Origin: Candidatus Nanopelagicales bacterium
GTDB lineage: Bacteria > Actinomycetota > Actinomycetes > S36-B12 > UBA5976
Assembly: GCA_030831445.1 (NCBI GenBank)
Contig: JAURLB010000134.1
Coordinates: 1-9,591 of the forward strand
DNA length: 9,591 nucleotides
Reading direction: 5' to 3'
Shown here: positions 1 to 5,452 of the stretch, piece by piece
How positions within the stretch are numbered: position 1 is the stretch's first letter
Layout: every line of letters starts with the position of its first letter
Made by a program: the position numbers and the translations under genes
Notes under the pieces: generated by a model
Seen by the model: the letters and a program-made list of their open reading frames with translations, nothing else
What the model was told of the DNA's origin: nothing
Database searches by the model: none

Positions 1-1
1 A

Positions 2-484
2 CTCGTACTTTCCGCCTGCAGTAATGCCGATAGTCAACCTTTCAACTTACCCTCACATGCGATAACACTTGATGGAAATAGTGCTACTCCTTCAGCGGCC
101 CCATCTGACTCAATGCGCATCCCCCCTTCGCCGACGCCCTCTAGTTCATCCTCATCGTTTAAGGACCCAGAGGCTGAAGTTGACATTGATGATCAGGCTG
201 GCGATGGCACACGTTTGATGATTGATGAAGTGGAGTTTTCATTGGATCACGTGTGGCTTGTCGTCCGATCCAAATCCGGAGAGTTGTTTCACAGCGAACT
301 TCTAAAGTATGGTACGAAAAAAGCGAGTATTCAACTTGATAAACCATTAATCACTGGTGAATACATTGTGAGTTTGCATGTTGACAATGGCGATGGAGTC
401 TTCAATTTTGAAAATGACAAGATGATTATTGGACATGAGAACGAAATTGCCCGGGAAGACTTCGAGTATTCGAGAACTCAATAA
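2..484 (+). CDS. Lipoprotein with DUF7282-like domain (5' end cut by window edge)
   Basis: The reading frame is open from the window edge to TAA at 482-484. It gives 160 residues, with only the first part of the signal peptide missing. The first six codons read LVLSAC, a good lipobox with the lipidated Cys at 17-19, so the protein should be anchored to the outer face of the cytoplasmic membrane. A Ser/Pro/Thr-rich linker follows (about residues 27-55). A compact all-beta-looking domain comes next (about 58-145). It begins VDIDDQAGDGT and continues with WLVVRSKSGELF, a LITGEYIVSLHVDNGDG stretch and FNF. I read this as like the DUF7282 family of surface proteins, from memory of its DDQ-G-T, VVH and LH-D-G-F pattern. 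The true start lies upstream; the ATG at 113 falls inside the linker and is not the start. The stop overlaps the kinase start by 1 bp, so the protein may act with that kinase. The role is inferred. Confidence 0.8.
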   Translation, partial: LVLSACSNADSQPFNLPSHAITLDGNSATPSAAPSDSMRIPPSPTPSSSSSSFKDPEAEVDIDDQAGDGTRLMIDEVEFSLDHVWLVVRSKSGELFHSELLKYGTKKASIQLDKPLITGEYIVSLHVDNGDGVFNFENDKMIIGHENEIAREDFEYSRTQ

Positions 485-1899
485 TGCGCAAATTCAGACC
501 TATTTCTCGAAAAATCACTTTTGCGATTTTAATTCCTCTTTCTATTCTGCTCTCCATAACTTTACTCTTCTCTCGTTGGAGTGTTAGTGATCAAGTTCGA
601 ACTCGCATCGATCAAGACATTACGCGGCGGATGAATGAACTTGAGTTACTAGCAACGACCGGGATAAATCCATCGACGGGAGACCCATTTCAAAATAGTG
701 ATAGTTTGCTTGAAACTTTTCTTAGTCGAAGAATTGCGCGAGAAAATGAAACTATGTTTGGAACCATCGATTCAATTGTCACTTTTCGAAGTTTGGGTAA
801 TCAAACGTTAAGGCCAGATAAAGACAAAGCGTTTCTAGAAATAGTGAATAGTGAGATTATTCCAAAATTAGATACGTATTACTCGAATGACGGGGAACTA
901 CGCTACGGAGTTGTTCCAATCATAGGCTTGGATCAAAGGGTTGGCAGACTTGTCATAGTTACAAATGTAGATGCAGACCTTGCAGCTACCAACGAACTAT
1001 TTAGAAATCTTGCTATTGGACTAATCGCTTTTTTTGGTTTAACTGGAATCGTGCTGAGTTACATCGTCAAAAGAAATCTCTCGCCCATCTCGGAATTAAC
1101 GACAGCGGCTCAAAATGTCAGTAAAGATAACTTTATTCGGCAAATTGATTTTGAAACGACATCAGTAGATGACGAAATTACACAGCTGGGTTTGGAGTTC
1201 AACAACATGCTTAGTCGCTTAGAGATAAGTTTTGCTGATCAGCAACGATTTATTGATGATGCTGGGCACGAGTTACGAACTCCTTTGACAATACTAAAGG
1301 GACACCTTGAATTGTTGCAGCAAGAGATTCCTAACTCGCCGAGCATGCAAATCATTGAAGATGAAATCAATCGAATGGCAAGATTAGTGCAAGATTTGCA
1401 ATCACTGACAAAAGCAACGCAACCAAACTTCATCCGTATAGATGAATTTGCGTCTGATGTTTTTATCAAAGAAGTGCAAGAAAAGGCTCAATCCATTCAT
1501 ACAAACTCCATCGAGCTAGAGAGCTTCGAATCGAAGCAGGTTTTTGGCGATAAACAACGCCTCACCCAAGCGATGTTGCAACTTATTGAGAATGCCGTGA
1601 AGTACTCGCCCGCAAATTCTGTCATCACAATTGGGCTGAGTTTTCGTGGCAGAGACTTGATGATTTACGTAAAAGATGAAGGTGTAGGAATATCGAGTGA
1701 GGCCAAAGAGCAAGTTTTTTCGAGGTTCTACCAAGTTGATAACACACATTCGACAAGAGATGTTGGTGGTGTTGGCTTAGGACTAGCAATTGTCAAAGCA
1801 ATCGTCGATGGTCATAAAGGTTCCGTTTCGATTGTGGACAACTACCCTCGAGGTTCGGTTTTTGAAATCACAATTCCACAGGAGGCGAGGCTGGCATGA
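484..1899 (+). CDS. Membrane sensor histidine kinase (HAMP-HisKA-HATPase)
   Basis: This is a 471-residue two-component sensor kinase. Visible parts in order are: a basic N-terminus; membrane helix 1 (about 11-30); an extracytoplasmic sensor region (about 31-173); membrane helix 2 (about 174-195); a HAMP linker (about 196-248); and a HisKA dimerisation domain with the H-box GHELRTPLT, where His262 is the phospho-acceptor. The ATPase domain follows, with the N-box LIENAVKYS (Asn370), G1 DEGVGI (398-403), the F-box FSRFYQ (412-417) and G2 GGVGLGLAI (428-436). All catalytic boxes are intact. ATG at 484 overlaps the lipoprotein stop by 1 bp with no strong Shine-Dalgarno site, so it is probably translated by coupling. 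Its own stop overlaps the regulator start as ATGA. The sensor region has no PAS or CHASE signature that I can recognise, so the signal is unknown. The neighbouring lipoprotein is a candidate co-sensor. Confidence 0.95.
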   Translation: MRKFRPISRKITFAILIPLSILLSITLLFSRWSVSDQVRTRIDQDITRRMNELELLATTGINPSTGDPFQNSDSLLETFLSRRIARENETMFGTIDSIVTFRSLGNQTLRPDKDKAFLEIVNSEIIPKLDTYYSNDGELRYGVVPIIGLDQRVGRLVIVTNVDADLAATNELFRNLAIGLIAFFGLTGIVLSYIVKRNLSPISELTTAAQNVSKDNFIRQIDFETTSVDDEITQLGLEFNNMLSRLEISFADQQRFIDDAGHELRTPLTILKGHLELLQQEIPNSPSMQIIEDEINRMARLVQDLQSLTKATQPNFIRIDEFASDVFIKEVQEKAQSIHTNSIELESFESKQVFGDKQRLTQAMLQLIENAVKYSPANSVITIGLSFRGRDLMIYVKDEGVGISSEAKEQVFSRFYQVDNTHSTRDVGGVGLGLAIVKAIVDGHKGSVSIVDNYPRGSVFEITIPQEARLA

Positions 1900-2564
1900 G
1901 CAGAATCTTGATTGTTGAAGATGAAGAGCGCATTGCATCATTTGTAAAGAGTGGTCTTGAAAGCCACGGTTACCAGGTAGACGTGGTCAACGATGGGATT
2001 GAAGCAATGCACTGGGCTAAGTATTCAAATCCCGACTTGATTATTTTGGACATAGGGCTGCCTGGTAAAAGTGGAATAGAGATACTGAACGAACTTCGAG
2101 GCACAGGCAACATGGTGCCCGTCATAATTCTTACTGCACGAGATTCAGTGTCGGATCGAGTCTCAGGTCTTGAACTAGGCGCTAACGACTATATGGCAAA
2201 GCCTTTCGCGTTCGAAGAGTTATTGGTGCGCATTCGCCTGAGATTGAAGGATGCAACCTCTCAGGCAAGTTCTTCATTGAGCGAATTGAGTGTTGGGGAG
2301 ATAACACTGAATTTCTACGACCGCACAGTTGTGTTCAAAGGGAAAAAGATTGAACTGTCTGGCCGTGAATTCGCTCTGTTAGAACTTTTTATGCGAAACC
2401 CGAACCGAGTCTTATCTCGAGAGCAATTGTTGAGCAATGTGTGGGAGATGGACTTTGACCCCAACTCCAACGTGGTCGACGTTTATGTTCGATATTTGCG
2501 CCAAAAACTTGACGAAAATGTGATTCAGACTGTGCGGGGTATGGGCTACAAGTTCAAGTCCTAG
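1896..2564 (+). CDS. OmpR/PhoB-family response regulator
   Basis: This is a 222-residue DNA-binding response regulator, the expected length for the OmpR family. The receiver domain (1-118) has the acidic pocket Glu8-Asp9, phospho-acceptor Asp52 in [10 protein letters not shown], Thr80 in ILTARD, and Tyr99 with Lys102 in NDYMAKPF. The C-terminal winged helix (about 130-222) shows [21 protein letters not shown], with the recognition-helix segment [15 protein letters not shown] and the closing hairpin TVRGMGYKF. The ATG at 1896 sits in the kinase stop (ATGA), and AGGAGG at 1880-1885 lies 10 nt upstream, so the start is well supported. It is almost certainly the cognate partner of the upstream kinase. 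Its target genes cannot be read from the window. Its stop codon overlaps the probable promoter of the next gene. Confidence 0.95.
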   Translation: MSRILIVEDEERIASFVKSGLESHGYQVDVVNDGIEAMHWAKYSNPDLIILDIGLPGKSGIEILNELRGTGNMVPVIILTARDSVSDRVSGLELGANDYMAKPFAFEELLVRIRLRLKDATSQASSSLSELSVGEITLNFYDRTVVFKGKKIELSGREFALLELFMRNPNRVLSREQLLSNVWEMDFDPNSNVVDVYVRYLRQKLDENVIQTVRGMGYKFKS

Positions 2565-2588
2565 GAATAAATCTGGGTTCAGGGCGTT
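2564..2588 (+). promoter_or_regulatory. Candidate SigH/SigR-type autoregulatory promoter
   Basis: GGAATA at 2564-2569 and cGTT at 2585-2588 match the -35 and -10 elements recognised by the SigR/SigH sigma group (GGAAT, about 18 nt, GTT). The spacer from GGAAT to GTT is 17 nt, one shorter than the usual 18. The site lies directly upstream of the gene for that sigma factor, so positive autoregulation is likely. The first G of the -35 is the last base of the response-regulator TAG stop. Transcription would begin around 2594-2597. The short leader contains CCC-GAAA-GGG (2595-2604), a tiny GNRA-loop hairpin that would cover the Shine-Dalgarno Gs. Confidence 0.6.
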
Positions 2589-2610
2589 ACATCACCCGAA
2601 AGGGGATAGT

Positions 2611-3210
2611 GTGCTACTTGTGTCAGAGCAGGATCTCAGCCTTAAACCTTCCGATATTGCCGAACGGTTTGAGAACGAAGCATTGCCGCTGCTCAGTACT
2701 ATCTATGCGGGCGCTTACCGTTTAACCCAAGACCCAACATCGGCCGAGGACTTAACTCAAGAAACGTTCCTTAAAGCCTATGCCGCATTTCACCAGTTTG
2801 AACCTGGCACCAATATCAAAGCCTGGCTGTTTCGAATCATGCAAAATACTTTCATTTCGCAATACAGAAAAGACAGCAAAGCTCCGTATCAAACATCAGT
2901 TGACGAATTGGAAGAGTGGGAACTCTCGGCATTAGAAGCAACTTCACAAACAGTATTGCCTTCCGCTGAAATGCAAGCTCTGCGTTCAATGCCGGACACA
3001 GTGATTGTTGAGGCGTTGAAGCAACTACCAGAAGAATTTCGAACCCCGGTCTATCTCGCTGATGCTGAAGGATTTTCATATGCTGAAATAGCTGAAATTC
3101 TTGACATTCCGATGGGGACTGTTATGTCACGAATTCATCGAGCTCGAGTGAGACTTCGCGGATTGCTCACGGAGTATGCACGTGAACAGGGAGTGTTGAA
3201 AGATGAATAA
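2611..3210 (+). CDS. sigH: ECF sigma factor of the SigH/SigR (thiol-oxidative stress) group
   Basis: This 199-residue protein has the ECF two-domain layout. Sigma region 2 spans about 23-90, with [13 protein letters not shown] and the promoter-melting/-10 helix [21 protein letters not shown] linker (about 90-130) is followed by sigma region 4 (about 132-188), with the helix-turn-helix [20 protein letters not shown]. The phrases [22 protein letters not shown] and [18 protein letters not shown] are very close to mycobacterial SigH and Streptomyces SigR as I remember them. These factors control the response to disulphide and heat stress. The partner gene, a zinc anti-sigma factor overlapping by 8 bp, confirms the class. 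The start is GTG at 2611 with GGGG at 2602-2605 five nt upstream. A second in-frame GTG at 2620 is a possible alternative that would lose only three residues. SigH versus SigR is only a naming choice. Confidence 0.93.
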   Translation: MLLVSEQDLSLKPSDIAERFENEALPLLSTIYAGAYRLTQDPTSAEDLTQETFLKAYAAFHQFEPGTNIKAWLFRIMQNTFISQYRKDSKAPYQTSVDELEEWELSALEATSQTVLPSAEMQALRSMPDTVIVEALKQLPEEFRTPVYLADAEGFSYAEIAEILDIPMGTVMSRIHRARVRLRGLLTEYAREQGVLKDE

Positions 3211-3502
3211 TCAAACGCTCTGTCACTGGGTATTGGAATACGCCGATGCTTATTTGGATAGGGAATTAGATCAAGCATCCCTCGAAGCGATAACACTTCA
3301 CCTAGATGCATGTGCACGGTGTAAGTCACATATTGAGTGTGAAGCACTAGTCAAAGAGAGTGTTGCTAGGAGTCAGAGCGAAAATATTCCAAGCCATCTC
3401 GAACAAAGAATCACGCAAGCTATTTCACAAATGCGGGTTGAATGGAATGGTGGAGTGATTTATCAGCGAACTATCAAAATAGAGTGGCGTAACGACGACT
3501 GA
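3203..3502 (+). CDS. rsrA: Redox-sensing zinc anti-sigma factor (RsrA/RshA family)
   Basis: This is a 99-residue cytoplasmic anti-sigma factor with no membrane segment. It carries the ZAS zinc motif His33-x3-Cys37-x2-Cys40. Cys7 lies 26 residues before His33, the same spacing as Cys11 to His37 in Streptomyces RsrA, so the full C-H-C-C zinc ligand set appears conserved. In that family the reduced zinc form binds the sigma factor, and disulphide formation releases zinc and the sigma factor. An extra Cys46 is present. The ATG at 3203 overlaps the sigma gene by 8 bp, with AGGGAG at 3188-3193 nine nt upstream, so synthesis is coupled to that of its target. The C-terminal half (about 60-99) is less conserved and includes a basic/aromatic tail. 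The stop at 3500-3502 is immediately followed by the stop of a convergent gene. Confidence 0.92.
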   Translation: MNNQTLCHWVLEYADAYLDRELDQASLEAITLHLDACARCKSHIECEALVKESVARSQSENIPSHLEQRITQAISQMRVEWNGGVIYQRTIKIEWRNDD

Positions 3503-3577
3503 TTAGGAATTCGGTCGTTTTCCGTGATTTGCGCCCTTCTTCTTGCGATCCTTCTTCTTGCGGCCGCGCTTGCTCAT
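3503..3577 (-). CDS. Ribosomal protein bL37 (24-residue actinobacterial 50S protein)
   Basis: A 75-bp reading frame runs from ATG (3577-3575) to TAA (3505-3503). The 24-residue product begins MSKRGRKKKDRKKK and ends GANHGKRPNS. The SKRGRKK-DRK start and the ANHGKRPN end are the hallmark of bL37, a tiny, extremely basic protein seen in mycobacterial 50S ribosome structures and widespread in Actinobacteria. It has 13 Lys/Arg in 24 residues. A clear Shine-Dalgarno AAGGAG (3587-3582) lies 4 nt upstream. Its length falls below common gene-finder cut-offs, so it is easily missed. It follows whiB1 on the same strand after a 59-nt gap and may share its transcript. Its stop touches the anti-sigma stop with no intergenic base, so the two transcripts must converge and overlap. 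Identification is from remembered family sequence plus the visible start, Shine-Dalgarno site and composition. Confidence 0.9.
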   Translation of the reverse strand: MSKRGRKKKDRKKKGANHGKRPNS

Positions 3578-3636
3578 ATTGCTCCTTGAGTAGGGGGTAA
3601 GGTTACTGAGCCAACTTTGCTGAACGAATGGTGGTG

Positions 3637-3897
3637 CTACTGGTTGGTGCGAAGAGCCGCCCGTGCCCGTTGATTTCGACGCTTCAAAGCGCGACGCTCA
3701 TCCTCGGATAGGCCACCCCAGACCCCTGAGTCTTGACCAGATTCAAGTGCCCAAGCAAGGCACTCCTCAATTACGGGACAAATCCGACAAACGGACTTTG
3801 CTTCTTCAATTTGGAGTAGGGCAGGACCCGTGTTGCCGATAGGAAAGAAGAGTTCTGGATCTTCATCCCGACACGCCGCTTGATGGCGCCAGTCCAT
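3637..3897 (-). CDS. whiB1: WhiB1-type iron-sulphur transcription regulator
   Basis: This 86-residue Wbl protein has the four iron-sulphur ligands Cys9, Cys37, Cys40 and Cys46 (C-x2-C-x5-C after the first Cys). It also has the family turn GVWGG (58-62) and a basic C-terminal DNA-binding tail SEDERRALKRRNQRAR. The start MDWRH and the DEDPELFFPIGNTGPALLQI segment closely match WhiB1 of mycobacteria, an essential NO-responsive regulator that binds the primary sigma factor. The ATG at 3897 has a strong AGGAGG (3908-3903) 5 nt upstream. Its neighbourhood, with the sigH-type operon nearby, is also seen in Mycobacterium. Upstream lies a 195-nt gap with several hairpins in the probable 5' leader (see that entry). 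bL37 follows on the same strand. The assignment to WhiB1 rather than another Wbl class rests on sequence and context, and I consider it firm. Confidence 0.95.
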   Translation of the reverse strand: MDWRHQAACRDEDPELFFPIGNTGPALLQIEEAKSVCRICPVIEECLAWALESGQDSGVWGGLSEDERRALKRRNQRARAALRTNQ

Positions 3898-3982
3898 GCT
3901 TGCCTCCTCGGCACTTTGGGGGGATTTGCCCCAAATCTAGTCCCTTTTCGGGACTTTGCCTCCTGAGGCACGCTGAATCGTG
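3898..3982 (-). promoter_or_regulatory. Hairpin-rich leader of whiB1 with duplicated Shine-Dalgarno sequence
   Basis: Read on the minus strand, four consecutive inverted repeats precede the whiB1 ribosome site. They are CACG/CGTG (3982-3979 with 3972-3969), GCCTC-AG-GAGGC (3969-3958), AGTCCC-GAAAA-GGGACT (3955-3939), and TTTGGGG-CAAATCC-CCCCAAA (3935-3915, a perfect 7-bp stem). The nonamer AGGAGGCAA occurs twice: at the true ribosome site (3908-3900), and upstream at 3964-3956 with no start codon after it. The upstream GCCTC (3969-3965) could pair with either copy of GAGGC. The repeats are seen directly. A role in translational control or attenuation is inference. The remaining bases up to 4092 hold no gene that I can support. 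Confidence 0.45.
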
Positions 3983-4058
3983 CTGGGGAAGCGGGATTTT
4001 TGTACCGTCAGGGGCAACTCTCACAGGAAAAATTGCGCTTGGCAACAGTTACACGGTT

Positions 4059-4082
4059 AATTTCTCCGATTTTCCAGAAATT
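4059..4082. repeat. AT-rich inverted repeat between the lipid kinase and whiB1
   Basis: AATTTCT (4059-4065) and AGAAATT (4076-4082) are perfect inverted repeats separated by 10 nt, starting 11 bp past the lipid-kinase stop codon. On the minus strand the hairpin is not followed by a T-run, so it is a poor intrinsic terminator. It could equally be an operator in the whiB1 promoter region. Either role is a guess. Confidence 0.35.
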
Positions 4083-4092
4083 TGCGTACTCC

Positions 4093-5025
4093 TTATAGAG
4101 GAACGGCTACCCGCAAAGCATCTTTGTGATGTAGCACACGAACATGCGTTACATCGCCAATCGAGTCACCGTCCACATGCGCAGGAAATGGTTGGGTCAT
4201 AGTTATTTCGATTTCATTGCAATCGTGCAACCACGATAAGCGAGTTCGACGTTCAGTTGGGATTCGTGCCGCAGCTTCGGCAAGATAAGCGGCAATACTT
4301 GCAGGGGTCAACTCAGTCAGTGCAACAACATCGAGTCCTTCATCAAAGGAAGCTTCAGTTGCAAAATCCAAAGACATAGGACCGACATATGACCACGGTG
4401 AAGCATTCTGAACAATCACCATGGCAGCCTCGCGTATTTCGTCTCCACGATCATTTCGAATCGTGATGTCTTGGGGATACTGCAATGTATCATCAAAATA
4501 ATGTTTGAGTCCTGTTATCAGGTAACCACCAGGTGATGCCTTACGTCCTTCGGCGCGTAATGCTTCCATCGAGGAAAGAATTCCTGCATCTAAACCAATA
4601 CCAGCGTTGAATGAAAACCAACGTTTATTGAAAGTCCCGAGTGATATGAGACGTGTGTGCTGTTGTTCCAAAGCTTCTAGAATTTCTCCAGTAGCACTTA
4701 TCGCATCTGAAGAGAATCCAAGGCTTCGAGTAAACACATTTGCAAGCCCACCTGGAACAACCGCAAGAATAGGTTGTTCACATTCTTGAACGCTTTCATC
4801 AAGTAGACCGTTAATCGCTTCATTGACCGTACCGTCACCGCCAAGAATGATGATGTATTTCTTTTCCAATTTTCTAGCATTTCGCGCAATCTCTACAGCG
4901 TGATTACGTTCTGTTGTAATATGAACATCGGTTTCATACATTGCTTGAATGCTTCGAACAATCAATTCTCGGCTCCAGCCACTGGATGTGGTAGCAAATG
5001 GATTGACAATGAGTGTACAAGTCAC
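4093..5025 (-). CDS. Diacylglycerol kinase / YegS-like lipid kinase family protein
   Basis: This is a 310-residue cytoplasmic lipid kinase of the diacylglycerol kinase catalytic family, of typical length. The nucleotide site is visible as the N-terminal strand LIVNPFA (Asn8-Pro9) and GGDGTVNEAINGL (from Gly62, catalytic-loop Asp64). PGGLANVFTRSLG (91-103) occupies the second nucleotide-loop position, where family members usually have Ser or Thr before A/G-N; here it is Leu94. The C-terminal beta domain has FNAGIGLDAGIL (139-150), FDEGLDVV (227-234) and HVDGDSIG (283-290), all family signatures. The probable reaction is phosphorylation of diacylglycerol or a related lipid to recycle it for phospholipid synthesis; the substrate cannot be told from sequence. 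The start is GTG at 5025. No Shine-Dalgarno is present, and a -10-like TAGACT lies 6 nt upstream, which suggests a leaderless mRNA. It stands upstream of whiB1 on the same strand across a 195-nt gap. Confidence 0.9.
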   Translation of the reverse strand: MTCTLIVNPFATTSSGWSRELIVRSIQAMYETDVHITTERNHAVEIARNARKLEKKYIIILGGDGTVNEAINGLLDESVQECEQPILAVVPGGLANVFTRSLGFSSDAISATGEILEALEQQHTRLISLGTFNKRWFSFNAGIGLDAGILSSMEALRAEGRKASPGGYLITGLKHYFDDTLQYPQDITIRNDRGDEIREAAMVIVQNASPWSYVGPMSLDFATEASFDEGLDVVALTELTPASIAAYLAEAAARIPTERRTRLSWLHDCNEIEITMTQPFPAHVDGDSIGDVTHVRVLHHKDALRVAVPL

Positions 5026-5050
5026 ATTTGTAGTCTAAATCTTTTAGGCT
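5021..5050 (+). promoter_or_regulatory. Candidate leaderless promoter of the small membrane protein gene
   Basis: GTCACA (5021-5026; 4 of 6 match to TTGACA) and TAGGCT (5045-5050) have an 18-nt spacer. Six nt further on is GTG at 5057. No Shine-Dalgarno is present. The -35 contains the complement of the lipid-kinase GTG codon (5023-5025), mirroring the opposite promoter. Confidence 0.42.
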
Positions 5051-5059
5051 AGGAATGTG
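5023..5059. repeat. Imperfect 37-bp palindrome joining two divergent GTG start codons
   Basis: Arms CACATTTGTAGTCTA (5023-5037) and TAGGCTAGGAATGTG (5045-5059) are inverted repeats with 12 of 15 positions matching around a 7-bp centre. Each arm carries one gene's start codon and the -10-like hexamer serving it or its partner. The symmetry may simply reflect two similar leaderless promoters back to back, or may be an operator. Confidence 0.55.
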
Positions 5060-5061
5060 AA
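5032..5061 (-). promoter_or_regulatory. Candidate leaderless promoter of the lipid kinase gene
   Basis: On the minus strand, TTCACA (5061-5056; 5 of 6 match to TTGACA) and TAGACT (5037-5032) are separated by 18 nt. Six nt after the -10 comes the GTG start at 5025, so transcription would begin on or next to the start codon. The gene has no Shine-Dalgarno site, which agrees with leaderless translation, a common mode in Actinobacteria. The -35 overlaps the start codon of the divergent gene. Confidence 0.5.
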
Positions 5062-5452
5062 TTTGGATAAACCTCTACTACTGAAAGTCATTGTTGTAAT
5101 TGCCGGACTTGAAGGGCTTTTGCTTCTAGGGTATGGGATTGCAATAGCAATTTCATCCTTGAGTGATTCCAGTCGAGGTATTTCTGGTGCGACATCTTCA
5201 CCTTTTGCACTGCTGCTGGTTTACGCATTGATCGCGGGGGTGCTTGCCCTCATCGCACGAGGTTTATGGTCTGGCAATTCCTCTGCTCGCAGTGCTTTTG
5301 TCCTAAGCCAAGGTTTTAGTATCGTGATTGCTCAGACGTTATTTCAGGGATCTGAAGAGTGGGAGCGAGTTCTTGCATTGGGACTTATCGCTGCAGCCGT
5401 GACGAGTGGTGTCTCGTTACTTTCAAAACCTGTACGCGACTACTTCGTTTAA
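5057..5452 (+). CDS. Small four-helix integral membrane protein, function unknown
   Basis: This 131-residue protein is mostly hydrophobic. Four membrane helices are likely at about 9-32 (VIVVIAGLEGLLLLGYGIAI), 48-68, 78-95 and 104-122, with short polar loops and a basic C-terminal KPVRDYFV. It resembles unnamed conserved membrane proteins of Actinobacteria, but I recognise no family and assign no function. The GTG at 5057 is the only plausible start: the upstream 31 bp belong to the divergent promoter region, and the start sits 6 nt after a -10-like TAGGCT. Its stop (5450-5452) overlaps the stop of the convergent short aldehyde-dehydrogenase gene, so its 3' untranslated RNA must be antisense to that gene. 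Its only likely co-regulated partner in view is the divergent lipid kinase. Confidence 0.8.
   Translation: MNLDKPLLLKVIVVIAGLEGLLLLGYGIAIAISSLSDSSRGISGATSSPFALLLVYALIAGVLALIARGLWSGNSSARSAFVLSQGFSIVIAQTLFQGSEEWERVLALGLIAAAVTSGVSLLSKPVRDYFV

Noticed and set aside
113..484. Lipoprotein gene starting at the internal ATG 113
   Set aside because: The same frame continues to the window edge with a good lipobox, so the real start lies upstream of the window.
4059..4082. Intrinsic terminator after the lipid kinase
   Set aside because: The inverted repeat is AT-rich, has a 10-nt loop, and is not followed by a T-run on the minus strand, so I list it only as a repeat.
3983..4092. CRP-type binding site and a defined whiB1 promoter upstream of the hairpins
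   Set aside because: A TGTGA half-site occurs on the minus strand, but no matching TCACA follows at the required spacing. Candidate -35/-10 pairs (for example TGGAAA and TGTAAC, 17 nt apart) match only 4 of 6 bases each.
3900..4202. A 100-codon + strand frame across the whiB1 leader and the end of the lipid kinase
   Set aside because: It runs antisense through hairpin DNA and into the lipid kinase. It has no ribosome site, and its composition is unlike the real proteins.
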